Shown here one piece after another: positions 22,084-29,436 of a stretch of 36,261 bases of DNA. Every line of letters starts with the position of its first letter. Positions within the stretch are counted from its first letter, which is position 1. Position numbers and translations under genes: made by a program. Source of the DNA: Lysobacterales bacterium (GTDB taxonomy: Bacteria; Pseudomonadota; Gammaproteobacteria; Xanthomonadales; Rhodanobacteraceae); assembly GCA_014338185.1 (NCBI GenBank), contig QUBV01000030.1:1-36261 (forward strand). The letters are read 5' to 3'. A model generated the notes under the pieces. It made no database searches and was not told the origin of the DNA. It saw nothing but the letters and a program-made list of their open reading frames with translations.

Positions 22084-25038
22084 ATGAAATCAAAGAGCAA
22101 CGAGCTTTTCAAAGCCGTTCGTTATGCTCTGTATGCGGGCGCAACCGCCGCGATCGGCCTGTCGGCCGCGCCGGTGTTCGCGCAGGATACGGCGCAGGAC
22201 CAGGACAGCCAGAAACTTGAAACGATTACCGTGACGGGTTCGCGCATCCGCAAGGCGGACATCGAAACCGCACAGCCGATCGTGGTCATGGATCGTGCCG
22301 CGATCGAGAAGCAGGGCTTCAACTCCGTGGCCGACATCCTGCAGAACATGCCGGAAGCCGGTACCCCGCCGATCAGCCGCGCTTCGGTGCTGGCCTCGGG
22401 TGAAAACGTCGGTGGTTACTACATCGACCTGCGCAACCTCGGTGCCAACCGCACGCTGGTCCTCATCAACGGCAAGCGCCTGGGCACGACCAACGATGGT
22501 CTGCAGGACCTGTCGCAGATCCCGATGGCCGCGATCGACCGCGTCGAAGTCCTCAAGGACGGTGCCTCGGCGATCTACGGTTCGGACGCGATCGCGGGCG
22601 TGGTCAACGTGATCACGCGTCGCAACTTCGATGGTGCCGAAGCCAGCGCCTACGCCGGCCAGTACGATCAGGACGACGGCGTCAAGCAGAACTACAGCAT
22701 GACGCTGGGCGCCCACAGCGACCGCGGTTCGGTCACGATGACCGCCGAATACAGCAAGGAAGACCCGGTGTGGGCCAAGGACCGCTGGTACAGCGCGTTC
22801 CCGGATACGGCGCGCCACCCCGACCGTGGCTGGACCCTCGTGTCGCAGTGGGGCAACTTCTTCATGCCGCCGGGCTACTGCTCGTCGGGCCTGTGCGCGC
22901 TCAACCCGGGTGGTGATCCGGCCAATCCGGCCGATTGGCACAACACGGGTGCGGGCGGTGGCATCAACGACCGTTCAAACTTCAACGAACAGATGATGCT
23001 CAACACCGGCATCGAGCGTCATTCGCTGTTCACGAGCGGTAACTACGACATCACCGACCACATCCGCTTCACGGGCGACTTCCTGTACAACAAGCGCCGT
23101 ACCTCGCAGCAGGTGGCCGGCTATCCGTTCCAGCCCGCGTTCGTGATCCCGGGTTCGAACGACGAGTATCCGTACATCGGCCTGTCACCCGACAGCTACT
23201 TCAACCCGACCGGCGAGCAGATCTACTTCTATCGCCGCGGTTGGGAAGTGCCCCGCACCACGATCAGCGACCTGCAGACCTACCGCTTCACCGGCACGTT
23301 CGAAGGCGACTTCCAGATCGGCGACCACAGCTGGAACTGGGATGTGGGCGCGTTCGTCAACAACAACGACGTGCTCAAGGTCGGCCGTGGTGACTTCGCG
23401 TTGCTGGCCACGCGCAACGCGCTCGGCCCGTCGTTCCTCGATCCGGCCACGGGCCGCGTGACCTGCGGTACCCCGAGCAATCCGATCCCGTACGGTACCG
23501 CTCCGGGCTCGTGCGTGCCGTGGAATCCGTTCCTGACGCCTGAGGTGGGTGGCGCCTATTCGCTGTCCGATCCCGCGGTGCAGGCCTACCTGTTCCCGTA
23601 CTCGCACGACACGGGCACCACGCGTACGGTCGACTACACCGCCAACATCACCGGCAGCGTGTTCACGCTTCCGGCGGGCGACCTGAGCCTCGCGGCGGGT
23701 TACGAGCATCGCGCCGAGTCGGGTGATTTCATTCCCGACGCGATGAAGCAGTCGGCGATGAGCACCGATCTGGCCAGCGGCCCGACCGGCGGCAAGTACA
23801 AGGTTGACGAGTACTACCTCGAAGTCGACGTGCCCGTTCTGCGCGACATGTTCCTCGCGCGCGAGCTGTCGTTCAACGTCGCGGGCCGCTACTCGAAGTT
23901 CAGCTCGTTCGGTGACACCACCAACGCAAAGTTCAGCGTGACGTGGCGTCCGATCGACGACCTGCTCGTACGCGCCAACTATGCCGAAGGCTTCCGCGCG
24001 CCGACCATCGGCGACCTGTATGGCGGCATCAGCGGCACGTTTGACTACTACACCGATCCTTGCGATGTGTTGCTCGGTGCGGCGGCAGGCAACTCGGCCG
24101 TCATGCAGCGTTGCGTGAACGGTTTCGGTGGCCAGCCGGGCGTGGGCGCCAACTTCCGCCAGCCGGGCCAGGGCGGCTCGCCTTGCGCGGCCATTCCATG
24201 CCAGACCGGCGTGCAGTTCTTCGCGGGCAGCAACCCGTTCCTGCAGCCGGAGACCTCGGAAGGCAAGACTGCGGGCCTGGTCTACAGCCCGCATTGGGTT
24301 GAGGGTCTCGACATCGCGGTCGACTGGTTCCGCATCCGCATCAACAATGCGATCGGTGGCGACTCGGTGAGCGGCATGCTGGATGACTGCTACGTCCTCG
24401 GCGTGGCCTCGCGCTGCAGTGCGCTGCTGTTCCAGCGCAGCCCGACCAATGGTGCGGTCATCTATGCACTGCGTGGTGGCCTGAACTCTGGTTGGGTCGA
24501 GTCGGAAGGCTGGGACTTCGGTATCAACTACCGTCTGCCCGAGTTCTCGTTCGGCCGCTTCATGGTGCGGTGGAATACGACCTACATGTCCAAGCAGGAC
24601 TCCAAGGCCGACAACGCGCCGACCACGCCGGTCACGCACTTCAACGGCTACAGCACGAACTTCCGCACCCGGTCGGTCGGCAGCGTGGACTGGAGCTGGG
24701 GTGACTTCGGTGCGACGTTCACCTCGCGCTACTTCTCCTCGATCCGCGCGAGGTGCTCGTATGACGTGAATGGTGGCCAGGGTGGTCCGGAGTGCAACAT
24801 GCCGCAGCATTGGGCCAACGGTACGCTCGGCAACTACCATCGCTCCGGTGCCAACACCTTCCACGACCTGCAGGTGCGCTGGACGGCGCCGTGGAACGGC
24901 ACGATCTCGGTCGGTGCGAACAACGTGTTCGACCACACCGGTCCGATCGTGTACACCTCGCCGAACTCGCAGTACGACTACTACGGCGGCTTCGACATCG
25001 GTCGCTTCTACTACGTGCGTTACCAGCAGAAGTTCTAA
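22084..25038 (+). CDS. TonB-dependent outer-membrane receptor
   Basis: This 984-residue protein imports a bound substrate across the outer membrane using TonB energy. A signal peptide ends near residue 34 (PVFAQD). A TonB-box-like ETITVTGSRI follows at about 46-55. The plug domain (about 60-180) has the conserved DLRNLGANRTLVLINGKRLG and RVEVLKDGASAIYGSDAIAGVVNVITRR. The barrel contains FRAPTIGDLYGG and ends YYVRYQQKF with a terminal Phe, as needed for barrel assembly. Twelve cysteines fall in six close pairs in presumed outer loops (266/271, 461/477, 660/677, 701/706, 769/778, 891/904). The ATG at 22084 follows GGAGAG. No transporter or enzyme nearby identifies the substrate; peptide or carbohydrate are both possible. 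A strong terminator follows. Confidence 0.95.
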   Translation: MKSKSNELFKAVRYALYAGATAAIGLSAAPVFAQDTAQDQDSQKLETITVTGSRIRKADIETAQPIVVMDRAAIEKQGFNSVADILQNMPEAGTPPISRASVLASGENVGGYYIDLRNLGANRTLVLINGKRLGTTNDGLQDLSQIPMAAIDRVEVLKDGASAIYGSDAIAGVVNVITRRNFDGAEASAYAGQYDQDDGVKQNYSMTLGAHSDRGSVTMTAEYSKEDPVWAKDRWYSAFPDTARHPDRGWTLVSQWGNFFMPPGYCSSGLCALNPGGDPANPADWHNTGAGGGINDRSNFNEQMMLNTGIERHSLFTSGNYDITDHIRFTGDFLYNKRRTSQQVAGYPFQPAFVIPGSNDEYPYIGLSPDSYFNPTGEQIYFYRRGWEVPRTTISDLQTYRFTGTFEGDFQIGDHSWNWDVGAFVNNNDVLKVGRGDFALLATRNALGPSFLDPATGRVTCGTPSNPIPYGTAPGSCVPWNPFLTPEVGGAYSLSDPAVQAYLFPYSHDTGTTRTVDYTANITGSVFTLPAGDLSLAAGYEHRAESGDFIPDAMKQSAMSTDLASGPTGGKYKVDEYYLEVDVPVLRDMFLARELSFNVAGRYSKFSSFGDTTNAKFSVTWRPIDDLLVRANYAEGFRAPTIGDLYGGISGTFDYYTDPCDVLLGAAAGNSAVMQRCVNGFGGQPGVGANFRQPGQGGSPCAAIPCQTGVQFFAGSNPFLQPETSEGKTAGLVYSPHWVEGLDIAVDWFRIRINNAIGGDSVSGMLDDCYVLGVASRCSALLFQRSPTNGAVIYALRGGLNSGWVESEGWDFGINYRLPEFSFGRFMVRWNTTYMSKQDSKADNAPTTPVTHFNGYSTNFRTRSVGSVDWSWGDFGATFTSRYFSSIRARCSYDVNGGQGGPECNMPQHWANGTLGNYHRSGANTFHDLQVRWTAPWNGTISVGANNVFDHTGPIVYTSPNSQYDYYGGFDIGRFYYVRYQQKF

Positions 25039-25063
25039 ACCGAACGAGTCTGCGCGTTCCTTC

Positions 25064-25094
25064 AACGGCCCCGGCAACGGGGCCGTTTTTTTTT
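25064..25094 (+). terminator. Rho-independent terminator of the TonB receptor gene
   Basis: AACGGCCCC and GGGGCCGTT form a perfect 9-bp stem around a 6-base loop, followed by a run of nine T (25086-25094, overlapping the stem end). It begins 26 bases after the receptor stop. This is the clearest intrinsic terminator in the window. Confidence 0.93.
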
Positions 25095-25153
25095 GGTCGG
25101 CTTTACGGTGCCAGGGCGCTGCACCGCGGCGCGCAATCGGGGATCATGCGCGC

Positions 25154-26380
25154 ATGCTCAACCGGCTCTGGCTCGGCTTTTTCCTCGTGGCGGCACTGGC
25201 CGCGTTCGCGCGCTGGATCGGTGGCGACGCCGGCGTGTTCGCGGCGATGATCGCGGCGCTGTTCGACATGGCGCGGCTGTCGGTCGAAGTGATGATCCTG
25301 CTGTTCGGCACGCTCACGCTGTGGCTCGGTTTCCTGCGTATCGCCGAGCGTGCAGGCCTGGTCGAGGTGCTCGCACGCGCGCTCGGTCCGGTGTTCGCGC
25401 GCGTGATGCCCGAGGTGCCGCGCGACCATCCCGCGCTCGGCCTCATCACGCTCAACTTCGCCGCCAACGCGCTTGGGCTGGACAATGCCGCCACGCCGAT
25501 CGGCCTGCGCGCGATGCGCGAGCTGCAGACGCTCAACCCGAGAGCGGACACGGCCAGCAATGCGCAGATCCTGTTCCTCGTGCTCAACGCCTCGTCGTTG
25601 ACGCTGTTGCCCGTGTCGATCTTCATGTACCGGGTGCAGCAGGGTGCGCCCGACCCCGCGCTCGTGTTCGTGCCGATCCTGCTCGCGACCAGTGCATCCA
25701 CGCTCGCCGGTTTCCTCGCGGTGGCGTGGGTGCAGAAGATCCGCCTGCGCGATCCCTTGCTGCTGGTTGTGCTGCTCGGTGCGGCGACCCTGCTCAGCGC
25801 GTTCGTCACGCTGCTGCTGCGCTTGCCGGCCGCCTCGCTCGCGCCGCTGTCCTCGCTGCTGGGCAACCTCACGCTGTTTGCGATCATCCTCGCCTTCCTC
25901 GGCGTGGGGGCATGGCGCCGGGTGCCGGTGTACGAGAGCTTCATCGATGGCGCGCGGCAAGGCTTCGAGGTCGCGCGCGACCTGTTGCCGTACCTCGTGG
26001 CGATGCTGTGCGCGATCGGCGTGCTGCGCGCCTCGGGCGCGCTCGACCTCGCGCTCGATGGCGTGCGTTGGGCGGCGCAGGCGCTGCACCTGGACACACG
26101 CTTCATCGACGCGCTGCCGACCGCGCTGGTCAAGCCGTTCTCGGGCAGCGCCGCGCGCGCGATGCTCATCGACACCATGCAGGCGCATGGCGTGGACAGC
26201 TTCCCTGCGCTGCTCGCGGCCACGATCCAGGGCAGTACCGAGACCACGTTCTACGTGGTCGCGGTGTATTTCGGCGCGGTCGGCATCCGCCGCGTGCGGC
26301 ATGCGGTGGGCTGCGCCTTGCTCGCGGACCTGGCCGGCGTGCTGGCCGCGATCGCGGTGTGCTATTGGTTCTTCGGCTGA
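25154..26380 (+). CDS. fused SpmA-SpmB (nucleoside-recognition domain) membrane protein
   Basis: This 408-residue integral membrane protein combines in one chain the relatives of Bacillus spore maturation proteins SpmA (about residues 1-200) and SpmB (about 230-408). The SpmA part has ITLNFAANALGLDNAATPIG near 98-117. The SpmB part has GARQGFEVARDLLPYLVAML, KPFSGSAARAML and IQGSTETTFYVVAVYFGAVG near 359-378. Both belong to the nucleoside-recognition (Gate) domain group. In spore formers they affect core dehydration. Here the host is apparently a non-sporing Gram-negative, so the role is unknown and probably transport-related. The ATG at 25154 begins directly at the first membrane segment. It lies after the receptor terminator and converges on a small membrane gene. 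Confidence 0.88.
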   Translation: MLNRLWLGFFLVAALAAFARWIGGDAGVFAAMIAALFDMARLSVEVMILLFGTLTLWLGFLRIAERAGLVEVLARALGPVFARVMPEVPRDHPALGLITLNFAANALGLDNAATPIGLRAMRELQTLNPRADTASNAQILFLVLNASSLTLLPVSIFMYRVQQGAPDPALVFVPILLATSASTLAGFLAVAWVQKIRLRDPLLLVVLLGAATLLSAFVTLLLRLPAASLAPLSSLLGNLTLFAIILAFLGVGAWRRVPVYESFIDGARQGFEVARDLLPYLVAMLCAIGVLRASGALDLALDGVRWAAQALHLDTRFIDALPTALVKPFSGSAARAMLIDTMQAHGVDSFPALLAATIQGSTETTFYVVAVYFGAVGIRRVRHAVGCALLADLAGVLAAIAVCYWFFG

Positions 26381-26432
26381 CGCGCGCGCGCCACCGCGTC
26401 GTCGGCCTCAGGCTGCCGCGAAGCGCCCGCGC

Positions 26433-26633
26433 TCAGCCGCGCGGCCGCCCGCGCAGGATGCGCGCGGGCAACAGGATCACGCTGCGCACCAGTTCCAGCG
26501 CCCCGTCGACCGCGATGCCGAGCAGCCGGAACGGCAGCAGCACCAGCCATACCAGCGGGTACAGCAGCAGCGCGATGAGTGCGAGCGGCCAGCACAGCAC
26601 CAGCAGCAACAACCACAGCAGGAAGGTCAGCAT
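26433..26633 (-). CDS. small membrane protein, 66 residues
   Basis: I do not recognise a named family. Most of the first 45 residues form two leucine-rich membrane segments (MLTFLLWLLLLVLCWPLALI and LLYPLVWLVLLPFRLLGIAV). An amphipathic stretch and a basic tail (ARILRGRPRG) follow. The start at 26633 is supported by GGAGAA seven bases upstream. The in-frame extension upstream to 26708 lacks any such site and reads as Cys/Pro-rich noise. It lies 88 bases after the MFS gene on the same strand and is convergent with the SpmAB fusion. A role as a membrane accessory peptide is possible but unsupported. Confidence 0.65.
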   Translation of the reverse strand: MLTFLLWLLLLVLCWPLALIALLLYPLVWLVLLPFRLLGIAVDGALELVRSVILLPARILRGRPRG

Positions 26634-26721
26634 CGTCGATTCTCCGCGGAATCGGCAGCAAGGTGCCGGCGCAAGGTCAGCACATGGCGTTGCTGCAGGC
26701 GATTGCAAGCGCCAGCGGCGT

Positions 26722-28017
26722 TCAGGCCTGTTCGGGCAGCCCGGAGGCGCCCGCGGGGCCCGTCGCCCGGATGTGCGGTGGCACCGCGCGCGTGACCTTC
26801 CACGCCAGGCCCCAGCCGACGAGCAGCAATGCGGTGGCCAAGAGGTAGGGCGCGCCGGGCAGCCACGCCGGCGCGCGGGCGCCGATGAACAGCGCGAACA
26901 CCTGGGTGAACAGTGCGGGGCCGAAAATACCGGCCACGCTGCTCAGGCTGCTGATTGCGCCCTGCACGCGCCCCTGCTCGTGCTGGTCGACGCGATGGGT
27001 GATCAGCGCCTGGGTGGCCGGGCCGGCCAGGCCCCACAGTGCGAGCAGCGGGATCGCGGCGAGAAACACCGTGCCGGTCGGCGCCAGCCCCATGAGCGCG
27101 AATCCCGCCGCGCCGAACAGCACGCCGGCGAGCAGGGTGCGGCGCTCGCCGAGCACCGGAACCAGGCGCCGGACCAAGCCCGCCTGCACGATCGCATTGC
27201 ACAGGCCCACCAGCGCGAGCGTGTAGCCGACCTTCTGCTCGCCCCAGCCGTACCGGTAGTCCGCGTACAGCACGAACACGCTCTGCAGGGCGTAGTGGGC
27301 GAGGTTGGCGATGAACACGAGGCTGGCCAGCCCAAACACCGACTGGTAGCGCCGCAGCAGCATCAGCGACCCGATCGGGTTGGCGCGCGACCAGTCCAGG
27401 CGCGTGCTGCGCCGCTCCGGCGGCAAGGATTCGGGCAGGATGAACCAGCCGTAGCAGAAGTTGGCCAGCGCGAGCAGCGCCGCCGCGTAGAACGGCCAGC
27501 GCAGGTCGTGATGGCCGAGAAAGCCGCCGAAGGCCGGGCCGATGATGAAGCCGATGCCGAATGCCGAGCCCAGCAGGCCATACGCGGCGGCGCGCTTGTC
27601 GGGCGCGGTCACGTCGGCGATGTAGGCGTTGGCGGTGGTAAAGCTCGCGGCGAACGCGCCCGAGAAGAAGCGCCCGATCAACAGCATCGGCACGCTGTTG
27701 ACCAGCGCCATGAACAGGAAGTCGACGCCGATGCCGAGATTGGACAGCAGGATCACCGAGCGCCGGCCGTAGCGGTCCGACAGCGCGCCCTGGATCGGCG
27801 CGCACACGAACTGGATCGTCGCGAACAAGGTGCCGAATACCCCGACCCACATCGCCGCGCGTTCGATGCCGCCGCCACCCAGGCGCTCGATGAGGTGCGG
27901 CAACACCGGGATGATGATGCCGAAGGATAGGATGTCGATCAGCACCGTCACGAAGATGAAGATCACCGCGGCGCGGCGCGGCTGGCTGGCAATGGCGTTC
28001 AACGGGTGGTCCGGCAA
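26722..28017 (-). CDS. MFS transporter, TetA/DHA1-like drug exporter
   Basis: This 431-residue, 12-helix inner-membrane antiporter resembles the TetA branch of the major facilitator superfamily. The loop 2-3 motif A is GALSDRYGRRSVILLSNLG. Motif C-like glycines appear in helix 5 (FGIGFIIGPAFGGFLG). The first helix contains DILSFGIIIPVLPHL, as in TetA-type exporters. Members export tetracyclines or other small molecules, or have unknown substrates, so resistance should not be assumed. No ATG precedes the first helix. TTG at 28017 is the likely start, with another TTG at 28002, and neither has a strong ribosome-binding site. It follows folE by 42 bases on the same strand and may be co-transcribed. 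Confidence 0.88.
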   Translation of the reverse strand: MPDHPLNAIASQPRRAAVIFIFVTVLIDILSFGIIIPVLPHLIERLGGGGIERAAMWVGVFGTLFATIQFVCAPIQGALSDRYGRRSVILLSNLGIGVDFLFMALVNSVPMLLIGRFFSGAFAASFTTANAYIADVTAPDKRAAAYGLLGSAFGIGFIIGPAFGGFLGHHDLRWPFYAAALLALANFCYGWFILPESLPPERRSTRLDWSRANPIGSLMLLRRYQSVFGLASLVFIANLAHYALQSVFVLYADYRYGWGEQKVGYTLALVGLCNAIVQAGLVRRLVPVLGERRTLLAGVLFGAAGFALMGLAPTGTVFLAAIPLLALWGLAGPATQALITHRVDQHEQGRVQGAISSLSSVAGIFGPALFTQVFALFIGARAPAWLPGAPYLLATALLLVGWGLAWKVTRAVPPHIRATGPAGASGLPEQA

Positions 28018-28059
28018 GGGATGGGCGCGGGCGCAGGCAAAGGGCCCGGGGCGCGCCGC

Positions 28060-28662
28060 CTACTGGTGGGCGTGGCTGTCGATGTCGATGAAGCGCAGGA
28101 ACTCGGCGCGCGTGCGCGCATCATCGCGGAACGCGCCGAGCATCTGGCTGGTGACCATCGACACCCCGCGCTTGTGCACGCCGCGCGTGGTCATGCACTG
28201 GTGCGAGGCGTCGATCACGATGCCCACGCCCCGCGGCTTGAGCACCCGGTCGATGCAGTGGGCGATCTGCGCGGTGAGCTTTTCCTGCACCTGGAACCGG
28301 CGCGCGTAGGCATCGACCACGCGTGCGAGCTTGGAGATGCCCACCACCTTGTCCGCAGGCAGGTAGCCCACGTGGGCGCGGCCGATGATCGGCGCCATGT
28401 GGTGCTCGCAGAACGATTCGAAGCGGATGTCGCGCAGCACGATGAGTTCGTCGTAGCCATCGACTTCCTCGAAGGTGCGTTCCAGGTACTCCGCCGGATC
28501 GACGGCATAGCCCGAAAACCAGTCGCGGTACGCATCCACCACGCGTCGCGGCGTGTCGCGGAGCCCCTCGCGCGCGGGGTCGTCGCCGGCCCAGCGCAGC
28601 AGCGTGCGTACCGCTTCTTCGGCCTGTTCACGACTCACCTGCGCAACGGCTGCCTCGCTCAT
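28060..28662 (-). CDS. folE: GTP cyclohydrolase I
   Basis: This 200-residue enzyme turns GTP into dihydroneopterin triphosphate, the first step of folate and tetrahydropterin synthesis. The zinc ligands are visible: C85 and H88 in FCEHHMAP and C156 in SHQCMTTRG. The family block [23 protein letters not shown] and the C-terminal [10 protein letters not shown] are intact, so it is the zinc-dependent FolE type. The ATG at 28662 follows GGAG with seven bases between. It sits between an ArsR-like regulator and the MFS gene on the same strand. The window also has phenylalanine hydroxylase, which needs a reduced pterin, so a link to that pathway is possible. Confidence 0.96.
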   Translation of the reverse strand: MSEAAVAQVSREQAEEAVRTLLRWAGDDPAREGLRDTPRRVVDAYRDWFSGYAVDPAEYLERTFEEVDGYDELIVLRDIRFESFCEHHMAPIIGRAHVGYLPADKVVGISKLARVVDAYARRFQVQEKLTAQIAHCIDRVLKPRGVGIVIDASHQCMTTRGVHKRGVSMVTSQMLGAFRDDARTRAEFLRFIDIDSHAHQ

Positions 28663-28736
28663 GGTGTACTCCGGCTCGAACGAACCGACAGTGTAGCCCT
28701 GCGTGGCTCGTTACGGACGCCCGTCGCGCCCGCCAT

Positions 28737-29345
28737 TCACCTTCGCGTGCGCCGCAGCCGGCGCGGCGGGGCTGCAGCACCCGTCGCGTCGGCCAGCGGC
28801 GCGAGCACCCACGACAGCGCCACGAGCCGGCTGCCGCGCTTGCCTTGCGAACCGCGCAGCAACTCGCTGGCGCGCGCCAGCAGTGCATTGAGCTCGGCCA
28901 GTTCGCGCGGCGTGACCCAGCCGGTCAGGCGCCCGGCCCACAGCTCGCGTCGAGGACCCTCGACCACGCTGGCCGGATCCGCCAGGGCGGCGGCGAAGTC
29001 CTTCTGCGCGACCCGCAGCAGGCTCGCCACCGTGCGCGCCACCGCACGCGCATTCGGGGTCGCCCCCGGTTGATAGCGCAGGCGCAGGCCCTTGCCGCGC
29101 AGGGTCGCGATGCGATACGTGCGGACCCCGGCATCCGCCTGCTCGCGCACCAGGCCCGCCGCCACCAGCTGGCGCAGGTGGTAGTACAGGCCATCCGCGG
29201 GGCGGCCAAGCCGCGCCGCGAGCGCAGCCACGCTCAGCGCGCCGGTGCTCGCCTCCAGTGCATCGACGATCTCCATGCGCGCGGACGAGGCGAGCAGGTC
29301 GATGGTGGCCACGTCGTCGATGACGTGGCGTGCGCCCTGTGCCAT
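28737..29345 (-). CDS. ArsR-like winged-helix transcriptional regulator
   Basis: This 202-residue protein has a winged-helix DNA-binding domain at about 10-90: IDLLASSARMEIVDALEAS, ALSVAALAARLGRPADGLYYHLRQLVAAGLV and the wing YRIATLRGKGLRLRY. The rest is helical with an Arg-rich tail and no metal-site cysteines, so it is not a classical metal sensor. I use the ATG at 29345. A TTG at 29378 would add eleven residues but lies inside a probable operator. The gene is divergent from the aspartyl protease gene, and an inverted repeat lies between them. It is 74 bases upstream of folE. The first target is probably the divergent protease gene or itself. Confidence 0.8.
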   Translation of the reverse strand: MAQGARHVIDDVATIDLLASSARMEIVDALEASTGALSVAALAARLGRPADGLYYHLRQLVAAGLVREQADAGVRTYRIATLRGKGLRLRYQPGATPNARAVARTVASLLRVAQKDFAAALADPASVVEGPRRELWAGRLTGWVTPRELAELNALLARASELLRGSQGKRGSRLVALSWVLAPLADATGAAAPPRRLRRTRR

Positions 29346-29360
29346 GAGTTGACTTGCCTT

Positions 29361-29388
29361 GTTTGAAATATGAGGCAATTATTCAAAC
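29361..29388. promoter_or_regulatory. inverted repeat GTTTGAA-N14-TTCAAAC, probable operator
   Basis: Two perfect 7-base arms, GTTTGAA at 29361-29367 and TTCAAAC at 29382-29388, frame an AT-rich centre in which two more pairs match. It lies between the divergent ArsR-like regulator and the aspartyl protease gene, 16 bases from the regulator ATG. Size and position fit a site for a dimeric winged-helix repressor. Confidence 0.5.
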
Positions 29389-29436
29389 CAGTGGCCGCCA
29401 TTGGCAAGCGTGCGGCGCTCAACCGGGAGTCCCGTC

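Noticed and set aside
25093-27930. 945-codon open frame on the plus strand through SpmAB and the MFS gene
   Set aside because: It spans two unrelated genes in shadow frames, with Arg- and Gln-rich low-complexity sequence and no start signal.
26722-28017. Tetracycline-resistance gene
   Set aside because: The protein is TetA-like by fold and motif A, but family membership does not show tetracycline export. No adjacent TetR-type regulator is present.
28737-29345. Classical metal-sensing ArsR/SmtB regulator
   Set aside because: The winged-helix fold fits, but the protein has no cysteine metal site, so no metal response is claimed.
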